Below are positions 1 through 8,834 of a stretch of 64,000 nucleotides of DNA, piece after piece (position 1 is the first letter of the stretch; each line of letters starts with the position of its first letter). This stretch comes from Palleniella intestinalis (GTDB taxonomy: Bacteria > Bacteroidota > Bacteroidia > Bacteroidales > Bacteroidaceae): the NCBI RefSeq assembly GCF_013166595.1, contig NZ_JABKKG010000006.1, positions 124,001-188,000 on the forward strand, given 5' to 3'. The translations under genes and the position numbers were made by a program. The notes under the pieces were generated by a model. The model had not been told where the DNA came from. It did not search any database and saw nothing but the letters and a program-made list of their open reading frames with translations.

Positions 1-90
1 ACAAAAATCAGCAGAAGTAACTGTTGCGCATTAACTTGCGCTAATATAAGATACCACATGAAGCCGTATACAACAGTTACTCCTGTTCAC

Positions 91-2235
91 TTATCTTACC
101 ACCTTCCTGCCATTCACGATTCTTATGCCACGATAATCATTGCCGACACGCTGTCCGGAGAGATTATACACGGCATCTTCTGCCTTCGAAGAGGATGGTG
201 CGCAAGGAAATTCCATGATACCTGTGTTAACATTTTCCTTTACCAACACCTCGTCAAGGAAGAAGCGGCGACGATTTACAGCGAACTTTATCTTACATTT
301 CACAGGATAGCTTGGAGCGGAAACAGTTGTCTTCATCGTATTCCACTTATTCTTCTCCATTGTGAACTCTGTATCCGACAAAGTAACATTTCCGCTAACC
401 ACACTAAGCGTTATCTTGCTTCCCGCAAGAGTTATATAACCTGTATTGAATGTCAACTCGGCTTCTTCTGTTATTGTAAATGCAGGAGTTATTGCCGTCC
501 CCTCTTCTGTCCCTGAGTTCGTGCCTATAACAGCACATTTATTTGCACCATTGCTGACAGAGCAAATCCACCCTCTATTATCTGGCTGGAAAGTGCTGAG
601 TTCTGATGCCGTCGGATTCCAATCACCGTCGTTGCCACCAATACCGGCACACTTGTCAAATGTTTCCTTAAAGAATACTCCTTCCGGAAGAGGAAGTGGA
701 GGTTCTTCCTCTTCAGTAGCTCTGAACCTAAACGACACTGTGCCATCTGCATTCCTTGTAATATTGGTAATCGGCTTGTTCATGAACTTAGAGCCGTCCA
801 CATTTGCATGATATAATGTAGCTGCAGGCATAGATACACTGGTAAGTTCGTTGTTGTTCTTATACGGATACAAATCGCCGGCAATAGCGTTGGCAGAATT
901 TGCAGCAGTACTGTTATCGGCAAGGAATGGTGTGTAACGCTGATGGTCGTTGCCACTCCCCACTGTAGTGTTCACAGCATTTCTCGCCCAAATATTCTGG
1001 TCAAAGTCTATATATGTTATAAGTAATCCGGAACCATATTGTGCATCATCCCAGCCGGTATTACTGCGGTTTTCAAGAATATAATACTCATTTTCATAAG
1101 CATCATTCCTTACAATATAGTAGTCACCACCTTCACTTATGCCTTTCAGGTTTTTTACCTCAGTATCTTCTGTAAGCACTATTGGCTCTTTCCAGCCACA
1201 GAAATTACGTTCATAGCCACTATAAGCACAAGGGCGATTGCCAACACCATTGCCATTATAGCTTCCTTGGTCCATCACATCCCAATTGCCCATGCCATAA
1301 TTACCGGTATACGCTGTGTCATAAAGGTCGGGAAGTCCGAGACAATGGCTGAACTCATGGCAAATAGTGCCTATTCCCATAACCCGTTCGCTTACTATCT
1401 GACCTTTATCAAACAATGGTACAAGTTCGTTGGCACAAGCATAGTCATTAATAACTTTTCCTCCCATATAAAAAGCCTTGTCATATAATGACCAGCGGTG
1501 TGGCCATATCGTATTCTCATCACCGCCACTTGCTTCGCCATAGCCGGCATAAATGACAAACACTTGGTCAACATATCCGTCGCCAAACCAATCGTAGTCG
1601 GCAAACGATTTTATCTGAGAAGCTGCGCCACGTACCGCCTCCACAACCATTTCACGAGGTCGGATATCACTACTGCCATCAGAATGTGCTCCATAGTAAG
1701 CCATGTTGTGGCTGAGTTGTATCGGACCTATAACATCGAATGTGAGGTCAAACTGTCCCTCACTCTGATCCATGTAGTAGTCATGGACAGAACCTTGATG
1801 ACCATCAGGATGAGTGAAATTTTCAGCATTGGCAAGTGCCGTATAATAGGCAGCATCATGACCGTCAGCAAATTTCTTGTCAGTAAATTCGGCAAGTATT
1901 ATAAGTCCTTTCTTCTTGCCTATAAATGCCAGGTGGTTGCCACCGATACCTACTTTTTCAGGCGAGCGCAATGGAGCCATGGCACGACTTTTGCTTGCTT
2001 GTCTCTGTAATGTAGCCATATCCGCAAGAACATAGCTGTTTTTCTCGGCTGACTTTACATATCTTACTCCGTTTTCCGCCTGCCAGAAGCTCAGATGCTC
2101 ATCGCCATGCAGTTCTACGCGAACCTCCTTGCCATCGGCAAGTTTTACAGTCTTCCATATTCCGCGCTTTGCAGGCACAGCCCACATCATTGCTGATAGC
2201 GCGAGTGCAGACATTGTTAGAATTATCTTCCTCAT
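91..2235 (-). CDS. Secreted M6-family (immune inhibitor A-like) metalloprotease
   Basis: Predicted secreted zinc endopeptidase of 714 residues. The start at 2235 gives a typical signal peptide (MRKIILTMSALALSAMMWA); a start nine codons upstream would put polar residues before it. The zinc motif HEFSHCLGLPDLYD lies at about residues 293-306 and matches the HExxHxxGxxD pattern of M6 peptidases, which hydrolyse extracellular proteins. A carbohydrate-binding-like or jelly-roll region probably follows (about 520-670). The last 40 residues form a tail (YNLSGQRV ... GIRIVNGRKVVR) also seen on two other secreted proteins in this window, resembling type IX sorting tails. It is the last gene downstream of the SusCD-1 lipoprotein cluster, separated from its neighbour by a hairpin. 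Family call is firm; substrate unknown. Confidence 0.88.
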   Translation of the reverse strand: MRKIILTMSALALSAMMWAVPAKRGIWKTVKLADGKEVRVELHGDEHLSFWQAENGVRYVKSAEKNSYVLADMATLQRQASKSRAMAPLRSPEKVGIGGNHLAFIGKKKGLIILAEFTDKKFADGHDAAYYTALANAENFTHPDGHQGSVHDYYMDQSEGQFDLTFDVIGPIQLSHNMAYYGAHSDGSSDIRPREMVVEAVRGAASQIKSFADYDWFGDGYVDQVFVIYAGYGEASGGDENTIWPHRWSLYDKAFYMGGKVINDYACANELVPLFDKGQIVSERVMGIGTICHEFSHCLGLPDLYDTAYTGNYGMGNWDVMDQGSYNGNGVGNRPCAYSGYERNFCGWKEPIVLTEDTEVKNLKGISEGGDYYIVRNDAYENEYYILENRSNTGWDDAQYGSGLLITYIDFDQNIWARNAVNTTVGSGNDHQRYTPFLADNSTAANSANAIAGDLYPYKNNNELTSVSMPAATLYHANVDGSKFMNKPITNITRNADGTVSFRFRATEEEEPPLPLPEGVFFKETFDKCAGIGGNDGDWNPTASELSTFQPDNRGWICSVSNGANKCAVIGTNSGTEEGTAITPAFTITEEAELTFNTGYITLAGSKITLSVVSGNVTLSDTEFTMEKNKWNTMKTTVSAPSYPVKCKIKFAVNRRRFFLDEVLVKENVNTGIMEFPCAPSSSKAEDAVYNLSGQRVGNDYRGIRIVNGRKVVR

Positions 2236-2290
2236 CAGGTTATCATTCTTTTTTGTCAACAATATAATCCCAAATATTCAAAAGGCAAAA

Positions 2291-2318
2291 TAGTCGAGGC
2301 CCATAAGAGCCCCGACTA
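2291..2318 (-). terminator. Hairpin between the unknown secreted protein and the M6 protease
   Basis: Inverted repeat TAGTCGaGGC / GCCcCGACTA with an eight-base loop, lying 30 bases past the stop codon of the upstream gene on the minus strand. It could be a terminator or an attenuator that lowers read-through into the protease gene. Confidence 0.55.
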
Positions 2319-2349
2319 CCGTTAATTGTTCTCTATAATATGAGAATTA

Positions 2350-3687
2350 TTATTTGTTCGTAATGAACTTCTTGCCATTCTTGATAATGATACCCTTAGC
2401 ATTTGCAGCATTAACCTGCTGTCCCATTACATTGTAAGCCTTGCCGTTTGCATCAGCTGTTGTTGTAACAATAGCATCAACACCGGTACCAATGCCTGCT
2501 TCCTTGATGTCCTTCATTACACTCTCGTCAAGAACAATGTAGCTGTCCACACCACCCTTTTCAGCTGTGATGTAAAATATATTATCTGGGTCTGGTTGAT
2601 TCTCAAAGGTCGTAAATGCCGTTCCTACAGGTATTGTAATCTTATTGTCAACCAACTTATTCAGCAAGTTGTTTGCGATAAGAAGTGGCAAATAATATGA
2701 AGGCTCTCTTCCCATAGCTTCAAACATGCCACTGTAGTTTTGAACAAAAGCTGCACCCCAGTCTCTGTCGCCTAAACCTGTCTTCTGTTCTGGTATGACA
2801 ACATTCTCAACGTTTGCACAGTTGAATTCAAGATATGAGTTTGGAAGTTCTTCTCCAAAAAGTTCGTTCCATGGTCCAACCAAGCGATAACGACCTTTGA
2901 CAGCAGCGTCCTTCTCAACATTTACAGTAGAAGGTGCTGTAGCTGTAGCTCCAAAAACGCCTGCAAACATGCTACCATCCAAGAACTGTGCTGTACCAAT
3001 AACACTCCATTCTGCAGGTACTTGTTTGGTTAGATTCATTACATCAGAGAGGAAAAACCAACCCTCATAATTCGGATTGTCTAACCATGACTCCAAAGTA
3101 GCAGCCAAAGAAACATAACCGTTTTCATTCTCAGAAACCTGAGCAAAACCATTGTTTGCATATTCCAAAATGAAATCAGCAGAAGATGGAACAGGGTTCT
3201 TACCTTCTTTATCCCACTGTCCAATACATAAATAAACATCTTCTTCATAATGTGTATTTGTGAACAGTTTTTGGGATGGAATTGTCAACACACCACTTTC
3301 TGCATCATAAATTCCTTCTACTTTCCTTCCAGGATAAAGACCATCCAAGGAAACAAAGCCGTCTGTCTCATCTACAATCTCAATTGTCACTTTTGAATTG
3401 TGGTCTCCGGCATCATTATTCAGGTAGCTATAATAAGTATAGTCATAAACGCCGACTATATCAGCCAAAGCTGCAGGTGCCTTTGCCTGAGCCGCCATAC
3501 TTGCACCTTCAACTTTTTTGAGAGAGACACCATTAACACTGACAGACTTTGTGAAAGTGTTTAAAACGGTCTTCTGTGATACTGTCTGTTGAACCTTGGC
3601 GTCAGTTGCCTTTGTTACAGGAGTACCTGCAATTGCAAAAATGCTGATACTCATGCATAATGCAATAATTGTGTACAATTTTCTCAT
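2350..3687 (-). CDS. Secreted protein of unknown function with C-terminal sorting-like tail
   Basis: 445 residues with a cleavable signal peptide (MRKLYTIIALCMSISIFAIAG) and no lipobox. I do not recognise a catalytic domain. Residues 75-200 read like a beta-rich repeat ('VGVYDYTYYSYLNNDAGDH'), and residues 210-400 look like a second, similar beta-rich module with aromatic-rich strands. The C terminus (YNVMGQQVNAANAKGIIIKN followed by GKKFITNK) is the same kind of tail as on the M6 protease and the pectate lyase. It sits downstream of the BACON lipoprotein after a long hairpin, so it may have its own transcript. It may be a secreted binding protein that accompanies the protease; this is inference only. 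Confidence 0.7.
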   Translation of the reverse strand: MRKLYTIIALCMSISIFAIAGTPVTKATDAKVQQTVSQKTVLNTFTKSVSVNGVSLKKVEGASMAAQAKAPAALADIVGVYDYTYYSYLNNDAGDHNSKVTIEIVDETDGFVSLDGLYPGRKVEGIYDAESGVLTIPSQKLFTNTHYEEDVYLCIGQWDKEGKNPVPSSADFILEYANNGFAQVSENENGYVSLAATLESWLDNPNYEGWFFLSDVMNLTKQVPAEWSVIGTAQFLDGSMFAGVFGATATAPSTVNVEKDAAVKGRYRLVGPWNELFGEELPNSYLEFNCANVENVVIPEQKTGLGDRDWGAAFVQNYSGMFEAMGREPSYYLPLLIANNLLNKLVDNKITIPVGTAFTTFENQPDPDNIFYITAEKGGVDSYIVLDESVMKDIKEAGIGTGVDAIVTTTADANGKAYNVMGQQVNAANAKGIIIKNGKKFITNK

Positions 3688-3737
3688 TGTAAAAAAAATA
3701 AATTGTTTATAAATAAATGAACTGTAATTGCTTATCT

Positions 3738-3841
3738 AAGCAAGCGTCTCTATAAAACCGCAGCCCGTAAAATATGACTATATCGTTATGTCAATATCGG
3801 TCAGCCTCCTACGGGCTGCGGAATATAAAGAACGCTTGTGC
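3738..3841 (-). terminator. Long imperfect hairpin downstream of the BACON lipoprotein gene
   Basis: A perfect 12-bp pair CCGCAGCCCGTA (3758-3769) / TACGGGCTGCGG (3810-3821) is nested in an outer pair CAAGCGT / ACGCTTG. The loop is about 40 nt. It lies between the 3' end of the BACON gene and the next minus-strand gene and probably ends the susCD-1 operon transcript or processes it. Confidence 0.55.
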
Positions 3842-3871
3842 TAATGTGCAACTTTGCTTGCAAGCTGCGTA

Positions 3872-4912
3872 TTACTCTTTTACTTCCACGAGCTTGATAT
3901 CTTTCAATGCCATGAGTGTGCCAAGGTCACCATTCTTATTGATTGATGATGTCTTGAACTTCTCAAGGTACATGTACTCTAAAGCGGAGTCACGGTATGT
4001 TCCACTAAGACTTGCAGTGAACTTTCCTGATTCCAAGTCATACTTGAATACGAAATCACCCTTTGGCGCAGATGACAGAATACTGTACACCAAAGTCTTA
4101 TCCGCAGTTGTAAACATAGCGTTTATGCGTGTGCCATTATATGTGCCCATATAGTTTCCGTTCTTTATGGACAGTGTGTATGCACTCTCAGAGAATGTTC
4201 CCGTAGCTTTCAACCCCAAGCCTGGCAGAGAAAGGCTCTTAGCGTCAATCTCACACACCATAGGCTCAATGTCCTTGCCTGTTGTTGCATCAACTGCAGT
4301 GAGCATATACTTGCCGAACACGTCTGTTGCGTCAAACTGGCTTACACTGACTTTATCCTCTATGTTGCCTGCTGCAAAAACCACCCAGCCGGAACGAGCA
4401 GAGCCGGTAGTGTTGTCCTCAATGTCCAAATTAATACCGTCTTCCACAACAGTAGCTTTAACCCACTCCGGAGCACTGACAACACGCAGATTGCCGGTTG
4501 TCTCCACAGGGATAGTTGCTGTAGATGCTACATTTGAAAGGCTGATGTCTTTTGCATTATCAGCAGTGAAGATTATGCCATACTGTGATACAGAAACTAT
4601 TACAGAATCCGTCTCCGTTGACTTGATGACAAGATTTGCGCAACGAGACTCTCTACCAATGTTCTCCTGAGCAATGAAGCTGACTTCACTGCCATTAGCA
4701 GAAACTGAGAGCCAATCCTGTTCTGAGTACGCCTTCATCACAGCCTTGTCCACAACCACCTTGCCTTCACCTCCTGCTGCCCCTATTGAAGTCTGCGTCG
4801 AGATGACCTTTACGGTGGCATCATTAATTATATAATCATTGCCTTCGTCATTGCTACAAGCCGTAAAGGCTGCAGCAATGAGCATGAGAGCGAATATTTT
4901 CAAACTTTTCAT
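3872..4912 (-). CDS. BACON-domain lipoprotein
   Basis: 346-residue predicted surface lipoprotein. The lipobox ends at Cys19 (AAFTAC), followed by acidic residues (NDEGND) as in Bacteroidota surface-export signals. Two tandem BACON-like modules are visible at about residues 40-115 (GAAGGEGKVVVDK ... DWLSVSANG ... VSVSQYG) and 120-195 (VASTATIPVETTGN ... PEWVKATV ... VSVSQFD). BACON domains are non-catalytic beta-sandwiches of carbohydrate- or mucin-related surface proteins. The C-terminal 150 residues form a separate beta-rich region. It is the last of five closely spaced genes (42-nt gap to the DUF4302 gene), so it is probably an accessory surface protein of the SusCD-1 system. Confidence 0.82.
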   Translation of the reverse strand: MKSLKIFALMLIAAAFTACSNDEGNDYIINDATVKVISTQTSIGAAGGEGKVVVDKAVMKAYSEQDWLSVSANGSEVSFIAQENIGRESRCANLVIKSTETDSVIVSVSQYGIIFTADNAKDISLSNVASTATIPVETTGNLRVVSAPEWVKATVVEDGINLDIEDNTTGSARSGWVVFAAGNIEDKVSVSQFDATDVFGKYMLTAVDATTGKDIEPMVCEIDAKSLSLPGLGLKATGTFSESAYTLSIKNGNYMGTYNGTRINAMFTTADKTLVYSILSSAPKGDFVFKYDLESGKFTASLSGTYRDSALEYMYLEKFKTSSINKNGDLGTLMALKDIKLVEVKE

Positions 4913-4954
4913 TGTATATATGTTTTAGTGTAGTTTCGTTTGCCTACATTATAT

Positions 4955-6235
4955 TTATTCTTCTACTCTGTCTTCAGGATTGAAAGGGTAGGTTACAAAA
5001 TCCTTTGACATGTAGAAATATGTAGAGTTGTTATATTTCAGCATAAGTTTGCGTGGCTTGCGCTTTGACTCTGTTGAAGGCACAGACAATGTCCATGTGC
5101 GTCCACTGAACTTGTTGGATATAAGATTCATAATCTCCTGCTGAATTTGTTGTCCGTTCCAGTAATCGGCGGAACCGGCAAGAGAACCATCCATAGTAAG
5201 CGTTATACGGTTATCGCCAAGCACTTCATACTCCATGCCCAAGGCACATGCAGTAAAGCCTGTCTCGTTTGTTCCGAAATTCATGAGAGCTCCCCACATG
5301 TCTTCTGAAACTTCACCGATAGCGAAATATCCAACCTTTTCTCCTTTCAAGTTCATTGCAGCATTCTTGAACGAATTAAAGTATGTCATCGCTCCAGAGC
5401 CTGCACCATCTTGTGTCAGGAACCACCGTGAAGCAAGAAACCATTCCACACTTGTTATGGATTGCTCGGCAATGTTTCCACCCAACTCCTCTGACTGCAT
5501 AACCAATGTGATTGGGTTATAGCTGATGCTATTAACCGGCACACCGTCAATAGTGTAAGCTTCCGGGAATACAATGCCTGACGGAGTTGGACAGTATGCT
5601 GTGCCCACGCCATCGCTTTCGATGCCAAGCCTGTGATTGTCATAGTCCACAAGCAATACAGAACCTTGCGGAGTAGTGTATTTACGTCCGATACTGTCAT
5701 TAACCAACTGACACTGCTCCAGATAGTTCTTCCAATTCACATCATCTGCAACACGAGTCATCACCATGTGGTTACCCCATTTCTTACCTTTAAGGTATAT
5801 TGTATCATCGGTCATTTTCTGCACAACGAACTCATAATCACCCTGAGCACCATCTATAGCAGAACTTGAAGGGTTACTCATCTCATGGATTACCTCGTTA
5901 TAAGAATCTATAGAGAGAACAGGACCTTGGTCTTTCTTCACATCCCATGTGGAGCTGGCCACTTTGCCGGCATCAGTGTAGTCAGCAGAAGCGTCACAAT
6001 ACATGTCACTGAAACGCAAGAATACATTATAGCCGCCACCGGAATAGTTCTGCCCTGTGTAGTATTGCAGATGCCACCCGTTAGGAGAAGACTTCAGCTG
6101 CTTTTTAACCTCCTCCACAGTCTGCTGGATGCGCTCTGCTGCCGGCACATCAAAAATCTCATTATCGTCATGCAAACATGACTGCAGTGAGAGAGCCGCA
6201 AGAGCGAAAACCAACAAATTGAATATCTTTTTCAT
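4955..6235 (-). CDS. DUF4302 lipoprotein
   Basis: 426-residue lipoprotein with lipobox Cys20 (LSLQSC) followed by LHDDNE. The N-terminal part carries the signature seen in DUF4302 proteins (AAERIQQTVEEVKKQLKSSP, then NGWHLQYY at about residues 33-60). The rest is beta-rich with no recognisable catalytic residues. DUF4302 proteins are found in Bacteroidota next to SusC/SusD pairs and putative zinc metallopeptidases, which is exactly the context here (56 nt after the metallopeptidase gene). The function is not known. A role in binding or handling substrate on the cell surface is the natural guess. Confidence 0.8.
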   Translation of the reverse strand: MKKIFNLLVFALAALSLQSCLHDDNEIFDVPAAERIQQTVEEVKKQLKSSPNGWHLQYYTGQNYSGGGYNVFLRFSDMYCDASADYTDAGKVASSTWDVKKDQGPVLSIDSYNEVIHEMSNPSSSAIDGAQGDYEFVVQKMTDDTIYLKGKKWGNHMVMTRVADDVNWKNYLEQCQLVNDSIGRKYTTPQGSVLLVDYDNHRLGIESDGVGTAYCPTPSGIVFPEAYTIDGVPVNSISYNPITLVMQSEELGGNIAEQSITSVEWFLASRWFLTQDGAGSGAMTYFNSFKNAAMNLKGEKVGYFAIGEVSEDMWGALMNFGTNETGFTACALGMEYEVLGDNRITLTMDGSLAGSADYWNGQQIQQEIMNLISNKFSGRTWTLSVPSTESKRKPRKLMLKYNNSTYFYMSKDFVTYPFNPEDRVEE

Positions 6236-6291
6236 ATCACTTATTTTATAAAAATGAAATTCCTATTTTTTAATTCTATATTACGGCATCT

Positions 6292-7218
6292 TTAATCAAG
6301 ATGTTCAAGATCCAGCTTGTCAATCTCTTTGGCACGACGCTGAACTACAGTACGCAACTCATCAATATTGATGTTGTAAGCAGACTGCATGTAGTTGCGG
6401 ATGAAGTCTATCTTTTCCTGTATCTTCAGCCATCCCTTAGAGTTTGCACCACCTGCACATTTCTTTATGTATTCGAATTTCTCATCGGTATACACAATAT
6501 AGTCAGACATGGTCTCTGCGAAATCCTCTGCAGCCTCCTGCATTGCATAGTTGCGTACAAAACCCAAAGAATAAGCGCCTTGAACCAAGTTGCCGTCAGA
6601 ATCATAAGAGTCTTCATTCCTCATCTGATACCAGTTTCCACTGACATAATCACCCTGGGAAATAGCCTCAAAAGCACGGTCATATGCAACCTTTTGGTTC
6701 AAAATGTGCTGGAACTCATGATGAAGCGTGGAAAGATACCAGCTGTTGAGTGTTTCTATGTCACGGAAAGTTTCATCTTCAAGGTTGTTGACGTTACACA
6801 AAGCAATTTTTATTGAGCCTGTAGCATAACCAAGAATTACAGTTCCCTGACTTTGATACATACCTGAACCTACCATCATAATCATACGTGGTGCATAGGT
6901 CTTGAGAAATTCGTGGCCTGCAACCTCATCGTAAGCGTCAAACCACATGTATTTGACAAGTTTTGCCAACTTAGCAGCCTTCACCTGATCTGCAGGCACT
7001 ACTGTGTAGTTGTTATCAGTTTCAATGTCGTTCAGTCGGTAAGTAACCTGCACATTGTACGGATATGTGAAATTGCGTAGCAGCCACTCGTCAAACTCAT
7101 TTGTCGGTTGCTTGTCCGTAGGGAATATGCTTACATCAGACGGTTCGTCTGAAGAACAGGAGGCAAGACCGAGTACAAACATGGCAGCAGCCAGTATGTT
7201 AAATATATTCTTGTTCAT
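6292..7218 (-). CDS. Putative zinc-binding metallopeptidase lipoprotein (Peptidase_Mx1-like)
   Basis: 308-residue lipoprotein with lipobox Cys21 (LGLASC) followed by SSDEPSD. The zinc motif HEFQH is at residues 167-171 (YLSTLHHEFQHIL), preceded by the region KYMWFDAYDEVAG that is typical of this family. The family is a set of Bacteroidota surface lipoproteins predicted to be zinc metallopeptidases and nearly always encoded after a SusC/SusD pair. A third metal ligand is likely the Glu/Asp in EAAEDFAETMSDY (about residues 240-252). It starts 33 nt after the susD-1 stop and belongs to the same operon. This suggests that the SusCD-1 system handles peptides or a glycopeptide rather than a plain glycan. 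The family call is good; activity is untested. Confidence 0.82.
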   Translation of the reverse strand: MNKNIFNILAAAMFVLGLASCSSDEPSDVSIFPTDKQPTNEFDEWLLRNFTYPYNVQVTYRLNDIETDNNYTVVPADQVKAAKLAKLVKYMWFDAYDEVAGHEFLKTYAPRMIMMVGSGMYQSQGTVILGYATGSIKIALCNVNNLEDETFRDIETLNSWYLSTLHHEFQHILNQKVAYDRAFEAISQGDYVSGNWYQMRNEDSYDSDGNLVQGAYSLGFVRNYAMQEAAEDFAETMSDYIVYTDEKFEYIKKCAGGANSKGWLKIQEKIDFIRNYMQSAYNINIDELRTVVQRRAKEIDKLDLEHLD

Positions 7219-7251
7219 TTTTCTATTCTTTGATTAAATAATATTGAACGA

Positions 7252-8823
7252 TCATCTTGGATTAGCAGCCATACCCGAAGTTATGACATCAGCCGGCAGC
7301 TGTATTGCCAAACGTGGGTCGCGCGCATCCATTTCGTCCTTAATCTGAAGGATGTTCTGTGCACCGTCAAGAGAGCGACGCTGAATCTTTATGCCATAGC
7401 GCTTTACATACTGCAAACGCTCACCTTCGTGCATTGTAAGGATTCGTGTAAGATGCATAATACACTGCAACAGTGGCTCCTGCACTTCCATGTCTGTGAC
7501 CATGCTGGTGTTGAAAGCTTTTTTCACAGTAGGTTTCTCCGGAGTGTGATATTTGACTGACTTGTAGAACTTTACAACATCATCCAATGTCAGATACTTA
7601 TTACCGGAAACCCAGAAAGCAGCCAACTCAGCATTAAGGTCTTCCATCGCAGCATCGTAATTGCCCATGAGCGCATAAGCTTCTGCACGCTCCATCAGCA
7701 GACGGTCTGTGCTGAACTCTACGAACACAGAGTGGGCGTAGCCTGTCTGAGCCTGTACATCGGTGAACTCAAATGCATAAGGAATGTTACGCAAGAAATG
7801 TCCTGCCAAAGAGTTATTGATGAACACATTGATTCCGAGTGATTTGTCACTTGTTCCCCAAACACCGTTGCTCTCCAACGTTTCCTTTTCAGAGATAAAC
7901 TGACCGTGGCGGTATTTCTGTCCAAGAGAATAAGGACCACTCAATATACCCCATATTGAACCCACAGGAAGGAGTAAAATATTGCAGCTTTTCTGTGCAT
8001 CGACATAATCGTTTGGCTGTATCTGCTCGTTTGCAGAAAGTCCTTTGAACGTAGCCCAATCACGCAATTTTGATGTAGGATTGCTGCCAAGCACCTTTGT
8101 AGCATACTCCACAGCTTTGTCATATTTGCGGTAGTTAAGGTAGAAGCGGCATGCAAAAGCATATGCTGCGTTCTGTGTGAAGTGGAACTTAGGTGAAGAA
8201 TATTCGTTACCACACAAAGAGAGACCGCGCTGCAAGTCTGCATCAATCTTCTCATACAGTTCTGCAAGTGTACCGCGCTCATATTTCTCACCAATAGTCT
8301 TCTCCGGTTTCAGCGGATAAGGGAGTCCGAGGTCTGTGGCAGCGTGTTCCGGGTCATAAGCCTGACAGAAAACCTCAGACATCTTGAACATCGCATAGGA
8401 GCGGCAAAGCAGAGCCTCACCCAATTGTGAAGAGTACTCTTTCTGAGCTGCGGCATCAAGCCCATCCATGTATTCCAGAGCTTGGTTGGCAGAAGCTATC
8501 GCTGAATAATATGAGTTCCAAAGATGCTGAGGAGTCTCATTGCCCACCTGTGTAATATCAGACCAATTCCATGCCTCCTCCTGATAACGGTCGTAGGCTG
8601 TCCAGCCCGGTTTAACATATTCGTCTGTATTGTCTGAGAATGTTTCCAGAAGATATGCCGGGAATGCTGTTGAATAGGCGCTGATGAGCAACTTTGCGAC
8701 ATCATCTTTGCTGTCAAGTTCCATACGGTTGTCTGGCAGTTCATCAAGGAAACCATTACATGATGAAACAACGGAAGTCAATGCCAATGCCACCAGACAA
8801 TTCTTTATATTTACTTTTACCAT
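7252..8823 (-). CDS. RagB/SusD family nutrient-binding lipoprotein (SusD-1)
   Basis: 523-residue SusD-type outer-membrane lipoprotein. Lipobox Cys22 (SVVSSC) is followed by NGFLDELPDNRMELDSKDDV, the usual SusD N terminus. The alpha-helical TPR-like body (YSSQLGEALLCRSYAMFKMS ... AAYAFACRFYLNYRKYDKAVEYA) matches the family. SusD proteins cap the partner SusC barrel and bind the oligomeric nutrient. The gene starts 11 nt after the susC-1 stop, so the two are certainly co-transcribed. Family is clear; the ligand is unknown. Confidence 0.93.
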   Translation of the reverse strand: MVKVNIKNCLVALALTSVVSSCNGFLDELPDNRMELDSKDDVAKLLISAYSTAFPAYLLETFSDNTDEYVKPGWTAYDRYQEEAWNWSDITQVGNETPQHLWNSYYSAIASANQALEYMDGLDAAAQKEYSSQLGEALLCRSYAMFKMSEVFCQAYDPEHAATDLGLPYPLKPEKTIGEKYERGTLAELYEKIDADLQRGLSLCGNEYSSPKFHFTQNAAYAFACRFYLNYRKYDKAVEYATKVLGSNPTSKLRDWATFKGLSANEQIQPNDYVDAQKSCNILLLPVGSIWGILSGPYSLGQKYRHGQFISEKETLESNGVWGTSDKSLGINVFINNSLAGHFLRNIPYAFEFTDVQAQTGYAHSVFVEFSTDRLLMERAEAYALMGNYDAAMEDLNAELAAFWVSGNKYLTLDDVVKFYKSVKYHTPEKPTVKKAFNTSMVTDMEVQEPLLQCIMHLTRILTMHEGERLQYVKRYGIKIQRRSLDGAQNILQIKDEMDARDPRLAIQLPADVITSGMAANPR

Positions 8824-8834
8824 TGTATTTGTTT

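Noticed and set aside
1039..2010. Plus-strand frames opposite the M6 protease
   Set aside because: Antisense shadows of a well-supported gene, without domains.
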